Below the pieces are notes generated by a model. That model was not told the DNA's origin and did not search any database. It saw only the letters and a program-made list of their open reading frames with translations. Both the position numbers and the translations under genes were made by a program. Positions 34,658 through 47,141 of a stretch of 64,000 bases of DNA are shown here, piece after piece (positions within the stretch are counted from its first letter, which is position 1; every line of letters starts with the position of its first letter). Source of the stretch: Chlorocebus sabaeus (taxonomy: Eukaryota; Chordata; Mammalia; Primates; Cercopithecidae); the NCBI RefSeq assembly GCF_047675955.1, contig NW_027327447.1, positions 310,001 to 374,000 of the forward strand. The letters are read 5' to 3'.

Positions 34658-36001
34658 ATTTCTGAGAAACTGCTTTGTGTTCTTTTAATTCATCTCACAG
34701 AGTTACAGCTTTTTTCTCAAGAAGCCTTTCGGTAAGACTGTTCTTGTGGAATTTGCAAAGTGATATTTGCAAGCCCATAGAGGGCTATGGTGAAAATGGA
34801 AATATCCTAAGATAAAAAAAAAAAAAAGAAGCTTTCTGAGAAACTGCTTTGTGTTTTGTTAGTTCATCTCACAGAGTTACAGCTTTCCCCTCAGGAATCC
34901 GTTTACTAAGACTGTTCTTGTGAATATTGCAAAATGACATTTGGAAGCCCATAGAGGACTATGGTGAAATAGGAAATATCTTCCCTTAAAAACTGGAAAG
35001 AAGCATTCTGAGAAATTACCGTGTGTTGTGTTAATATATCTCACCGACTTACAGGTTTCCCCTCAAGAAGCCTTTTGCTAAGACTGTTCTTGTGGAATTT
35101 GCAATCTGATATTTGGAAGGCCATTGAGGGCTATGGTGAAAAAGGAAATATCTTCAGTTAAAATTGCAAAGAAGCTTTCTGAGAAACTGCTTTGTGTTCT
35201 GTTAAGTCATCTCAAAGAGTTACAGCTTTACCTCAATAAATCTTTCGCTAGGACTGTTCTTGTGGAATTTGCAATGTGATATTTGGAAGCCCGTAGAGGG
35301 CTACTTTGAAAAAGGAAATATCTTCCATTAAAAACCGAAAAGAAGCTCTCTGAGAAACTGCTTTGTGATCTGTTAGTTCATCTGACAGAATTACAGCTTT
35401 CCCCTCAAGAAGCCGGTCACTAAGACTGTTCTTGTGAAATTTGCTAAGTGATATTTGGAAGCCCATAGTGGGCTTTGGTGAAAAAGGAAATATCATCCGT
35501 TAAAAACTGGAAAGAAGCATTTTCACAAACTGCCGTGTGTTCTGATAATACATCTCAGAAAATTACAGCTTTCCCCTCAAGAAGCCTTTCGCTAATACTG
35601 TTCTATTGGAATTTTCAAAGTGATATTTGGAAGCCGCTACTGGGCTATGGTGAAAAAGCAAATATCTTCCGTTAAAAAGTGGAAAGAAGCTTTCTGAGAA
35701 ACTGCCATGTGTTCTGTTAATACACCTCACCGAGTTACAGCTTTCCTCTCTAGAAGCCTTTCGCTAAGACTGTTCTTGTGGGATTTGCAGAGACATATTT
35801 GGAAGCCCGTAGAGGACTATGGTGAATAAGGAAATATCTTCAGTTAAAAACTGGAAAGAAGCTTTCTGAGATACTGCTTTGTGTTCTGATAATTCATCTC
35901 ACAGAGTTACAGCTTTCCCCTCCAGAAGCGTTTCCCTAAGACTGTTCTTGTGGAATTTGCAAACTGATATTTGGAAGCGCATAGAGCGCTACGGTGAAAA
36001 A
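34626..36001 (+). repeat. 8-monomer unit (1376 bp), copy 1
   Basis: Tandem partner of 36002-37377. Shared rare features include a run of 13 A at 34814-34826, GAATCCGTTTACTAAGAC, TACCGTGTGTTGTGTTAA, CTCAATAAATCTTTCGCTAG and GCTTTGGTGAAAAAGG followed by ATCATCCG. Copies differ at scattered sites (for example GAATATTG versus GATTATTG near 34912 and 36299), so this duplication is older than the 11-mer and 57-mer HORs. Confidence 0.88.
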
Positions 36002-37377
36002 GGAAATATCTTCCGTTAAAAACTGGAAAGAAGATTTCTGAGAAACTGCTTTGTGTTCTTTTAATTCATCTCACAGAGTTACAGCTTTTCCGTCAAGAAG
36101 TCTTTCGCTAGGACTGTTCTTGTGGAAATTGTGAAGTGATATTTGGAAGCCCATAGAGGGCTATGGTGAAAATGGAAATATCCTAAGATAAAAAAAAAAA
36201 AAAGAAGCTTTCTGAGAAACTGCTTTGTGTTTTGTTAGTTCATCTCACAGAGTTACAGCTTTCCCCTCAGGAATCCGTTTACTAAGACTGTTCTTGTGAT
36301 TATTGCAAAATGACATTTGTAAGCCCATAGAGGACTATGGTGAAATAGGAAATATCTTCCCTTAAAAACTGGAAAGAAGCATTCTGAGAAATTACCGTGT
36401 GTTGTGTTAATATATCTCACCGACTTACAGGTTTCCCCTCAAGAAGCCTTTTGCTAAGACTGTTCTTGTGGAATTTGCAATCTGATATTTGGAAGGCCAT
36501 TGAGGGCTATGGTGAAAAAGGAAATATCTTCAGTTAAAATTGGAAAGAAGCTTTCTGAGAAACTGCTTTGTGTTCTGTTAAATCATCTCAAAGAGTTACA
36601 GCTTTACCTCAATAAATCTTTCGCTAGGACTGTTCTTGTGGAATTTGCAATGTGATATTTGGAAGCCCGTAGAGGGCTATTTTGAAAAAGGAAATATCTT
36701 CCATTAAAAACCGAAAAGAAGCTCTCTGAGAAACTGCTTTGTGATCTGTTAGTTCATCTGACAGAGTTACAGCTTTCCCCTCAAGAAGCCGTTCACTAAG
36801 ACTGTTCTTGTGAAATTTGCTAAGTGATATTTGGAAGCCCATAGTGGGCTTTGGTGAAAAAGGAAATATCATCCGTTAACAACTGGAAAGAAGCATTTTC
36901 ACAAACTGCCGTGTGTTCTGATAATACATCTCAGAAAATTACAGCTTTCCCCTCAACAAGCCTTTCGCTAATACTGTTCTATTGCAATTTTCAATGTGAT
37001 ATTTGGAAGCCGCTACAGGGCTATGGTGAAAAAGGAAATATCTTCCGTTAAAAAGTGGAAAGAAGCTTTCTGAGAAACTGCCGTGTGTTCTGTTAATACA
37101 CCTCACCGAGTTACAGCTTTCCTCTCTAGAAGCCTTTCGCTAAGACTGTTCTTGTGGGATTTGCAGAGACATATTTGGAAGCCCGTAGAGGACTATGGTG
37201 AATAAGGAAATATCTTCCGTTAAAAACTGGAAAGAAGCTTTCTGAGATACTGCTTTGTGTTCTGATAATTCATCTCACAGAGTTACAGCTTTCCCCTCCA
37301 GAAGCGTTTCCCTAAGACTGTTCTTGTGGAATTTGCAAACTGATATTTGGAAGCGCCTAGAGCGCTATGGTGAAAAA
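36002..37377 (+). repeat. 8-monomer unit (1376 bp), copy 2
   Basis: Second copy at an offset of 1376-1377 bp, with a run of 14 A at 36190-36203 where copy 1 has 13. After 37377 the sequence (GTTATATCATCTCACAAGG) no longer follows the unit, so there are only two copies. Confidence 0.88.
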
Positions 37378-40300
37378 GGAAATATCTTCCGTTAAAAACT
37401 GGAAAGAAGCTTTCTGAGAAACTGCTTTGTGTTCTGTTATATCATCTCACAAGGTTACAGCTTTTCCTTCCAGAAGCCTTTCGCTAAGACTGTTCCTGTG
37501 GGATTTGCAAAGTGATATTTGGAAGCCCATAGAGGGCTATGGTGAAAAAGGAAATATCTTCAGTTAAAACCTGGAAAGAGGCTTTCTGAGAAACTGCTTT
37601 GTGTTCTGTTAATTCATCTCGGAGAGTTACAGCTCTCTCCTCAAGAAGCCCTTCGCTAAGACTTTTCTTGTGGAATTTGCAAAGTGATATTTTGAAGCCC
37701 CTAGGGGGCTATTTTGTAAAAGGAAATATCTTCCGTTAAAATTTGGAAAGAAGATTTCGTAGAAACTGCTTTGTGTTCTGTTAATTCATCTCACAGTGTT
37801 ATAGCTTTCTCCTCCACAAGCCTTCCCCTAAGGCTGTTCTTGTGGAATTTGCAAAGTGATATTTGGAAGCCTATAAAGGGCTCTGGTGAAAATGGAAATA
37901 TTCTAAGACAAAAACCGAAAAGAAGCTTTCTGAGAAACTGCTTTGTGTTCTGTTAGTTCAGCTCACTGAGTTACAGCTTTACCCTCAAGAATCCGTTCAC
38001 TAAGGCTGTTCTTGTGAAATTTGCAAAGTGACATTTGGAAGCCCATAGAGGGCTATGGTGAAAAAGAAAATATCTTCCGTTAAAAACTGGAAAGAAGCAT
38101 TCTGAGAAATTCCCGTGTGTTGTGTTGATACATCTCACCGAGTTACAGCTTTCCCTTCAAGAAGTCTTTCGCTAAGACTGTTCTTGTGAAATTTACAAAG
38201 TGATATTTGGAAGCCCATAGAGGGCAACGGTGAAATAGGAAATATCTACCATTTCAAACTGGAAAGAAGCTTTCTGAGAAAGTGCCCTGTGTTCATGTAA
38301 GACATCTCACCGAACTACAGATTTTCGCTGAAGAAGCCTTTCGCTAAGACTGTTCTTGTGGAATATGCAAAGTGAATTTGGAAGTACCTAGAGGACTATG
38401 ATGAAAAAGGAAATATCCTAAGATAAACACTGAAAAGAAGCTTTCTGAAAAACTGATTTGTGTTCTGTTAATTCAGCTCACAGAATTACAGCTTTCCCCT
38501 TAAGAAGCCTTTAGCTAAAGTTGTTGTTCTGGAATTTGCAAAGTGATATTTGGAACCCCTAGAGGGCTATGGTGAAAAAGGAAATATCTTCAGTTAAAAT
38601 TTGAAAGTAAGCTTTCTGAGAAACTGCTTTGTGTTCTCTTAATTCATCTCATAGAGTTACATCTTTTCCCTCAATAGGCCTTTCGCTTAGACTGTTCTTG
38701 TGGAATGTGCAAAGTGATATTTGGACGCCCTTAGAGGGCTGTGGTGAAAATGGAAATATCCTAAGATAAAAACAGAAAAGAAGCTTTCTGAGAAACTGTT
38801 TTGTGTTCTGTTAGTTCATCTCACAGAGTTACAGCTTTCCCCTCAAGAAGTCGTTCACTAAGACTGTTCTTATGAAATTTGAAAGTGATATTTGGAAGCC
38901 CATTGGGGTTTATGGTTGAAAAGGAAATATCTTCCGTTAAAAACTGGAAAGAAGCTTTCTGAGAAACTGCTTTGTGTTCTGTTAATTCATCTCACAGAGT
39001 TACAGCTTTCCCCTCAAGAAGCCTTTCACTAAGACTGTTCTTGTGGAATTTGCAAAGTGATAATTGGAAGTCCATAGAGGGCTATGGTGAAAAAAGAAAT
39101 ATCTTCCGTTAAATACCGGAAAGAAGCTTTCTGAGAAACTGCTTTGTGTTCTGTTAATTCAACTCACAGAGCTACAGCTTTCCCCTCAAGAAGCCTGTCG
39201 CTAAAGCTGTTGTTCTGGAATTTGCTAAGTGATATTTGGAAGCTCAAAGAGGGCTATGGTGAAAAAGGAATTATCTTCAGTTAAAACCTGAAAAGTAGAT
39301 TTCTGAGAAAAGGCTTTGTGTTCTGTTAATTCATCTCACAGAGTTACAGCTTTCCCCTCAAAAAACCTGTCGTTAAGAAGGTTACTGTGGAATTTGCAAA
39401 GTGATATTTGGAAGCCCATACGGGTTTATGGTGGAAAAGGAAATATCTTCCGTTAAAAACTGGAAAGAGGCTTTCTGAGAAACATCTTTGTGTTCTGTCA
39501 GTTCATCTCACAGAGTTACCGCTTTCCCCTCAAGAAGTCTTTCACTAAGACTGTTCTTGTGGAATTTGCAAAGGGATATTTGGAAGTCCATAGATGATTA
39601 TGGTGAAAAAGGAAATATCTTCCGTTAAAAACTGCAAAGAAGCTTTCTGAGAAACTGCTTTGTGTTCTGTTAATTCATCTCACAGAGTTACAGCTTTCCC
39701 CTCAAGAAGCCTTTCACTACGATTGTTCTTGTGGAATTTGCAAAGAGATATTTGGAAGCTCAAAGAGGGCTATGGTGAAAAAGGAAATATCTTCAGATAA
39801 AAACTGAAAAGAAGCGTTCTGAGAAACTGCTTTGTGTTCTGTTAATTCATCTCAAAGAGTTACAGCTTTCCCCTCAAGAAGTCTTTTGCTAAGCCTGTTC
39901 TTGTGGAATTTGCAAAGTGATATTTCGAAGTCCTTAGAGGGCTATGGTGAATAAGGAAATATCTTCCGTTAAAAACCGAAACGAAGCTTTTTGAGAAACT
40001 GCTTTGTGTTCTGTTAATTCTTCTCACAGAGTTACAGCTTTCGACTCAAGAAGTCTTTCGCTAAGACTGTTCTTGTGGAATTTGCAAAGGGATATTTGGA
40101 AGCCCATAGAGGTCTATGGTGAAAAAGGAAATATCTTCCGTTAAAAATTGTAAAAAAGCTTTCTGAGAAACTGCTTTGTGTTCTGTTAATTAATCTCACA
40201 GAGTTACAGCTTTCCCCTTAAGAAGCCTTTCGCTACGATTGTTCTTGTGGAATTTGCAAAGACATATTTGGAATTCCATAGAGGTCTATGGTGAAAAAGG

Positions 40301-42691
40301 AAATATCTTCAGATTAAAACTGAAAATAAGCTTTCTGAGAAACTGCTTTGTGTTCTCTTAATGCATTTCTCAGAGTTCCACCTTTCCCCTTAAGGAGACT
40401 TTCGCTAAGCCTGTTCTTGTGTAATTTGCAAAGTGATATTTCGAAGTCCTTAGAGGGCTATGGTGAAAAAGGAAACATCTTCCGTTAGAAACTGGAAAGA
40501 AGCTTTCTGAGAAACTGCTTTGTGTTCTGTTAATTCTTCTCACAGAGTTACAGCTTTCGACTCAAGAAGCCTTTCGCTAAGACTCTTCTTGTGGAATTTG
40601 CAAACTGATATTTGGAAGTCCATAGAGGGCTATTGTGAAAAAAGAACTATCTTCCGTTAAATACTGGAAAGAAGCTTTCTGAGAAACTGCCTTGTGTTGT
40701 GCTTATTCAACTCAGAGAGTTACAGCTTTTCCCTCAAGAAGCCTTTCGCTAAAGCTGTTGTTGTGGAATTTGCTAAGTGATATTTGGAATCTCAAAGAGG
40801 GCTATGGTGAAAAAGGAATTATCTTCAGTTAAAAACTGAAAAGAAGGTTTCTGAGAAACGGCTTTTGTTCTGTTAATTCATGTCAAAGAGTTACATCTTT
40901 CTCCTCAAGAAGCCTTTCGCTAAGAAGGTTCTTGTGGAATTTGCATAGTGATATTTGGAAGCCCTAAGAGGGCTATGGTGAAAATGGAAATATCCTAAGA
41001 TAAAAACCGAAATTAAGCTTTTTGAGAAACTGCTTTGTATTCTGTTAGTTCATCTCACAGAGTTACAGCTTTCCCCTCAAGAAGCCTTTCGCTAAGGCTG
41101 TTCTTGTGGAATTTGCAAAGTGATAATTCATATCCCTTAGAGGGCTATGCTGAAAAAGGAAATCTCTTCCGTTAAAAACTGCAAAGAAGCTTTCTGAGAA
41201 GCTGCTTTGTGTTCTGTTAATTCATCTCAAAGAGTTACAGCTTTCCCCTCAAGAAGCCTTTCGCTAAGACTGTTCTTGTGGAATTTCCAAACTAATATTT
41301 GGAAGCCCATAGTGGGTCATGGTGAAAAAGGAAATACCTTCAGTTAAAACTGAAAAGAAGCTTTCTGGGAAACTGCTTTGTGTTCTGTTAATGCATTTCA
41401 CAGACTTAGAGCTTTACTCTCAAGAAGCCTTTTGGTAAGCCTGTTCTTGTGGAATTTGCAAAGTGATATTTCCAAGTCCTTAGAGGGCTATGGTGAAAAA
41501 GGAAATATCTTCCGTTAAAAACTCAAAGAAGCTTTCTGAGAAAATGCTTTGTGTTCTGTTAATTCATCTCACAGAATTACAGCTTTCCCCTCAAGAAGCC
41601 TTTCGCTAAGACTGTTCTTGTGGAATTTTCAAAGTGATATTTGCAAGCCAATAGAGGGCTATAGTGAAAAAGGAAATATCTTCTGTTAAAAACTGGAAAG
41701 AAGCTTTCTGAGAAACTGCTTTGTGTTCTGTTAATTCATCTCACACAGTTACAGCTTTCCCCTCAAGAAGTCTTTCACTAAGACTGTTCTTGTGGAAATT
41801 GCAAAGTGATATTTGGAAGCCCATAGAGGGTTTCGGTGAAAAAGTAAATATCTTCAGTTAAAAATGCAAAGAAGCTTTCTGAGAAACTGCTTTGAGTTCT
41901 GTTAATTCATCTCACAGAGTTACAGATTTCCTCTCAAGAAGCCTTTCGCTAAGACTGTCTTGTGGTATTTGCAAAGTGATATTTGGAAGCCCATAGAGGG
42001 CTACGGTGAAAAGGGAAATATCTTCCGTTAAATACTTGAAAGTGGCTTCCTGAGAAACTGCTTCGTGTTCTGTTAATTTATCTCACAGAGTTACAGTTTT
42101 CACCTCCAGAAGCCTTTCGCTAAGACTGTTCTTGTGGAATTTACAAAGTGATATTAGGAAGCTCTTAGAGGGCTATGGTGAAAAAGGAATTATCTTCAGA
42201 TTAAAACTGGAAAGAAGCTTTCTGAGTAACAGCTTTGTGTGCTGTTAATTCATCTCAGAGACTTACAGCTTTCTCCTCAAAAAGTCTTTCGTAAGACAGT
42301 TCTTGTGGAATTTGCAAAGTGATATTTGGAAACCCATAGAGGTCTACGGTGAAAAAGGAAATATCTTCAGTTAAAAACTTGAAAGAAGCCTTTTGAGAAA
42401 CTGCATTGTGTTCTGTTAATTCATCTCACAGAGCTACAGCATTCCCCTCAAGAAGCCTTTCGCTAATACAGTTCTTGTTGGATTTTCAAAGTGATATTTG
42501 GAAGCCTATGGAGGGCTATGGTGAAAAAGGTAATGTCTTCAGTTAAAATCTGGAAAGAAGATTTCTGAGAAATTGTTCTGTGTTCTGTTAATTCATCACA
42601 AAGAGTTACAGCTTTCCCCTGGAGAAACCTTTCGCTAAGACTGTTCTTGTGGAATTTGCAAAGTGATATTTGGAAGCCCAGAGAGGGCTAC
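37378..42691 (+). repeat. Monomeric alpha satellite with local trimer and 9-mer periodicity
   Basis: About 31 diverged monomers. Local relationships are visible: TTTCGACTCAAGAAG recurs at about 40040 and 40556 (516 bp, three monomers), and the TATTTCGAAGTCCTTAGAGG type occurs near 39920 and 40438, with a TATTTCCAAGTCC relative near 41467. The pair at 39066-39300 resembles 40614-40850 (1548 bp, nine monomers; shared GCTAAAGCTGTTGTT and TTTGCTAAGTGATATTTGG). These are short, diverged duplications rather than a regular HOR. Confidence 0.7.
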
Positions 42692-43019
42692 GGAGAAAAA
42701 GGAAATGTCCTTAGATAAAAACTGGACAGAAGCTTTCTGAGAAACTGCTTTGTGTTCTGTTAATTCATCTCACAGAGTTACAGCTTTCCCCTCGAGAAGC
42801 CTTTTGCTATGACTGTTCTTGTGTAATTCGCAAAGTAATATTTTGAAGCCCATATAGGGTTATGGTGAAAAAAGGAATATCTTCAGTTAGAAACTGTATT
42901 GAAGCTTTCTGAGAAACTGCTTTGTTTTCTGTTAATTCATCTCACAGAGTTACAGCTTTCCCCTCAAGAAGTCTTTCGTTAAGACTGTTCTTGTGGAATT
43001 TGCAAAGTGAAATTTGGAA

Positions 43020-45697
43020 ACCCATAGAGGGCTATGGTGAAAAAGGAAATGTCCTCAGATGAAAACTAGAAATAAGCTTCTTGAGAAACTACTTTGTGTT
43101 CCGTTAATTCATCTCACACAGTTACAGCTTTGCCCTCCAGAAACCGTTCATTAAGACCGTTCTTGTGGAATTTTCAAAGTGATATTTGGAAACCCATAGG
43201 GGGCTATGGTGAAAAAGGAAATATCTTCAGTTATAAACTGGAAAGAAGTTTTCTGAGAAACTGCTTTGTGTTCTGTTAATTCATCTAACAGTGTTACACC
43301 TTTCCCCTCAAGAACCATTCCGCTAAGACTGTTCTTGTGGAATTTGCAAAGTGACATTTGGAAGCCCATAGAGGGCTGTGGTGAAAAAGAAATTTCCTAA
43401 GATAAGAACTGAAAAGAAGCTTTCTGAGAAACGACTTTGTGTTCTGTTAATTCATCTTATAGAATTACAGCTTTCCCCTCAAGAAGTCGTTCAGTAAGAC
43501 TGTTCTTGTGGAATTTGCAAAGTGATATTTGGAAGCCCATAGAAGACCATGCTGTAAAGGAAATATCTTCAGATAAAAACTGGAAAGTAGCTTTCTGAGA
43601 AATTGCTTTGTGTTCTGTTAATTCATCTCACAGAATTACGGCTTTCCCCTCAAGAAAACTTTCGCTAAAGCTGTTTTTGTGGAATTTGGAAAAAGGTATA
43701 TGGAAAACCATAGAGATCTATGGTTAAAAAGAAAATATCCTAAGATAAAAACTGAAAAGAAAATTTCTGAGAAACTGCTTTGTGTTCTCTGAATTCATCT
43801 CACAGACTTACAGCTTTCCCCTCAAGAAACCGTTCACTAAGACTGTTCTCGTGGATTTTGCAAAGTGATATTTGGAAGCCCATAGAGTGCTATGGGGAAA
43901 AAGGAAATATCTTCAGTTAAAAAGTGGAAAGAACGTTTCTGAGAAACTGCTTTGTGTTCTGTTAATCCATCTCACAGAGGTACAGCATTCCCCTCAAGAA
44001 GTCGTTTACTAAGACTGTTCTTGTGAAATTTGCGAAGTGATATTTGGAAGTGCTTAGAGAACTATGGTGAAAAAGGAAATATCGTAAGATAAAAACTGAA
44101 AAGAAGCTTTCTGAGAAACTGCTTTGTGTTTTGTTAATTCATCTCAGAGAGTTACAGCTTTCCGAACAAAAAGCCATTCACTAAGACTGATCTTGTGTTA
44201 TTTTCAAATTGATATTTGGAAGCCCATAGAGGGCTATGGTGAAAAGGGAAATATCTTCAGTTAAAAACTGGAAAGAAGCTTTCTGAGAAACGGTTTTGTG
44301 TTCTCTTAGTTCATCTCACAGAGTTACAGCTTTCCCCTCAAGAAGCCTTTCACCAAGACTGTTCTTGTGGAATTTCCAAAGTGGTCTTTGGAAGTCCATA
44401 CGTCGCTATGGTGAAAAAGGATATAGCTTCAGTTAAAAAGTGAAAAGAAGCTTTCCGAGGAACTGCTTTGTGATATGTGATTTCCTGTCACTGAGAAACA
44501 GCTGTATTTCGTAGAACTGTTGGCTAGGCTTATTTCTGTGGAATCTGAGAAATGTTACTTCGGATCTCTTTGAAGACTATAGGTCCAAAGGAAATATCCG
44601 CCACTAAAAGTGTGAAAGAAGCTTTCTGAGAAACTTCTTTGAGTTCTGTGAATTGATCTCACAGAGCTACAGTTTCCCCTCAAGAGGCCTTTCGCTAAGA
44701 CTGTTCTCGTGGAATTTGCAAAGTGATATTTGGAAAACAATAGAGGGCTATGGTGAAAAAGGAAATATCCTAAGATAAAAACTGAAAAGAAGCTTTTTGA
44801 GAAACTGTTTTGCGTACCGTTAATTCATCTCACAGAGTTATAGCTTTCCCCTCAAGAAGCCGTTCATTAAGACTGTTGTTGTGAAATTTGCAAAATGATA
44901 TTTGGAAGCTCATAGAGGGCTATGGTGAAAATGGAAATATCTTCAGTTAAAAACTGGAGAGAAGCTTTCTGAGAAACTGCTTTGTGTTCTGTTAATTCAT
45001 ACACAGAGTTACACCTTTCCTATCATGAATCCTTTCGCTAAGACTGTTCTTGTGGAGTTTACAAAGTGATATTTGGAAGCCCATAGAGGGGTATGGTTAA
45101 AAAGGAAATTTCCTCACATAAAAACTGGAAAGAAGCTTTCTGAGAAACTGCTTTGTGTTTTGTTAATTCATCTCACAGTATCACAGCTCTACCCTCAAGA
45201 AGCCCTTCACTAAGACTGTTCTTCTGGAATTTCCAAAGAGATATTTGGAAGCCCATAGAGCGCTATGGTGAAAAAGGAAATATCTTCAGTTAAAAACTGG
45301 AGAGAAGCTTTCTGAGAAACTTCTTTATGTTCTGTTAATTCATGCACAGAGTTACAGCTTTCCTATCAAGAATCCTTTCGCTAAGACTGTTCTTGTGGAG
45401 TTTACAAAGTGATATTTGGAAGCCCATAGAGGGGTACGTTTAAAAAGGAAATTTCCTCACATAAAAACTGGAAAGAAGTTTTCTGAGAAACTGCTTTGTG
45501 TTCTGTTAATTCATCTCACAGAGTTACAGCTTACCCCTCAAGAAGCATTTCGCTAAGACTGTTCTTGTGGAATTTGCAATGTGATATTTGGAAGCCCATG
45601 GAGGGATATGGTGAAAAAGGAAATATCTTCAATTAAAAACTGGAAAGAAGCTTTCTGAGAAACTGCTTTGTTTTCTGTTAATTCATCTCACAGAGTT
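43020..45697 (+). repeat. Segment X1 of the 57-mer, copy 1
   Basis: A 2678-bp segment repeated within the same HOR unit at 47142-49819, offset 4122 bp (24 monomers). Boundaries are sharp: upstream GTGAAATTTGGAAACCC versus GTGATATTTGGAAGCCC, downstream ACAGCTTTCCCCGCAAG versus TCAGCTTTCCCCTCCAG. It contains one BamHI-type divergent monomer (44451-44621). Confidence 0.88.
44451..44621 (+). repeat. Divergent alpha monomer in X1, copy 1
   Basis: A 171-bp monomer clearly distinct from its neighbours: GTGATATGTGATTTCC replaces GTGTTCTGTTAATTC, TTTCGTAGAACTGTTGGC replaces CCTCAAGAAGCC, and TGGAATCTGAGAAATG and CTTTGAAGACTATAGG replace the usual segments. Its BamHI site has decayed (GGATCT). These landmarks are closer to general catarrhine alpha satellite (GTGATGTGTGCATTC, AGAGCAGTTTG, TAGAATCTGC). 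Confidence 0.85.
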
Positions 45698-46682
45698 ACA
45701 GCTTTCCCCGCAAGAAGCCTTTCGCTAAGACTGTTCTTGTGCAGTTTGCAAAGTGATATTTGGAAGCCCATATAGGGCTATGCTGAAAAAGGAAATATCT
45801 TCCATTAAGAACTGGAAAGAGGCTTTCAGAGAAACTGCTTTGTGTTCTCTTAATTCATCTCACAGAGTTACAGCTTTTCACTCCAGAAGCCTTTCGCTAA
45901 GACTGTTCTTGTGGAATTTGCAAAGTGATATTTGGAAGCCCTTAGAGGGCTATGGTGAAAAAGGAAATATCCTAAGATAAAAATTGAGTAGAAGCTTTCT
46001 GAGAAACTGCTTTGTGCTCTGTTAATTAACTTCGCAGAGTTACAGCTTTACCCTAAAGAAGCTTTTTGCTAAGGCTGTTTATTGGAATTTGCAAAGTGAT
46101 AATTGGAAGCACTTAGAAGGCTATGGTTAAAAAGGAAATAACTTCCGTTAAAAACTGGAAACAGGCTTTCTGAGAAACTGCTTTGTGTTGTGTTAATTCA
46201 TCTCACAGAGTTACAGCTTTCCCCTCAAGAAGCCTTTCGCTAAGAGTGTTCTTGTGGAATTTAAAATGTAATATTTGCAAGCCCATAGTGCGCTGTGGTG
46301 AAAAAGGAAGTAACCTAAGATAAAAACTGAAAGGAAGCTTTTGGGGAAACTGCTTTCTGTTCTGTTAATTCAACTCACAGAGTTACAGTTTTCCCCTTAA
46401 GAAGCCTTTCCCTAAGACTCTTCTTGTTGAATTTAAAAAGTGAGATTTGGAAGCCCATAGAGGTCTATGGTGAAAAAGGAAATATCTACATTTAGAAACT
46501 GGAAAGAATCTTTCTGAGAAACTACTTTGTGTTCTGTTAATTCATCTCACAGATTACAGCTTTCCCCTCAAGAAGACTTTCGCTAAGACTGTTCTTGTGG
46601 AATATGCAAATAGAGATATTTGGAAGCCCACAGAGGGCTATGGTGAAAAAGGAAATCTCTTCCGTTAAAAACTGGAAAGAAG

Positions 46683-46854
46683 CTTTCTGAGAAACTGCTT
46701 TGTGTTCTGTTAATTCATCTCACAGAGTTACAGCTTTACCCTCAAGAAGCCTTTCGCTAAGACTGTTCTTGTGGAATTTCCAAAGTGATATTTGGAAGCC
46801 CATAGAGGGCTATGGTGAAAAAGGAAATATATTCAGTTAAAAAGTGGGAAGAAG
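46683..46854 (+). repeat. Representative alpha satellite monomer (172 bp)
   Basis: Given as a reference copy of the basic unit. It begins at CTTTCTGAGAAACTGC just inside a HindIII site (AAGCTT at 46680-46685); the next HindIII site is at 46852-46857, so the spacing is 172 bp. It contains CACAGAGTTACAGC, TTTCGCTAAGACTG, GTGATATTTGGAAGC and an exact pJ-alpha-type motif at 46810-46826. HindIII cutting once per roughly 172 bp is the classical property of African green monkey alpha satellite. Confidence 0.9.
46810..46826 (-). promoter_or_regulatory. pJ-alpha motif, representative exact match
   Basis: CTATGGTGAAAAAGGAA is the exact reverse complement of one form of the published pJ-alpha consensus TTCCTTTTYCACCRTAG. 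It occupies the monomer position that carries the CENP-B box in human B-type monomers. The same 17-mer or a one- or two-base variant recurs in most monomers of the window (another exact copy is at 2428-2444). pJ-alpha is a described protein-binding motif of A-type monomers; binding here is inferred only. Confidence 0.7.
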
Positions 46855-47141
46855 CTTTCTGAGAAACTGCTTTGTTTCCTGTTAATTCATCTCACAGAGT
46901 TACAGCTTTCCCCTCAAGAAGCCTTTCGCTAAGACTCTTCTTGTGGAATTTGCAAAGTGATACTTGGAAGCACCTAGAGGGCTACGGTGAAAAAGGAAAT
47001 CTCCTCCCTTAAAAACTGGAAAGAAGGACTCTGAGAAACTGTTTCGTGTTCTGTGAATTCATCTCAGTGAGTTACAGCTTTCCCCTCAAAAAGCCTTTTG
47101 CTAAGACTGTTCTTGTGGAATTCGCAAAGTGATATTTGGAA

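Noticed and set aside
34814..34826. A-run as the tail of an Alu or processed element
   Set aside because: It sits in phase within an ordinary monomer with no adjacent retroelement sequence or target-site duplication.
41827..41843. TTTCGGTGAAAAAGTAA as a CENP-B box
   Set aside because: It has TTCG and the central A but lacks the CGGG half, so it is a mutated pJ-alpha motif.
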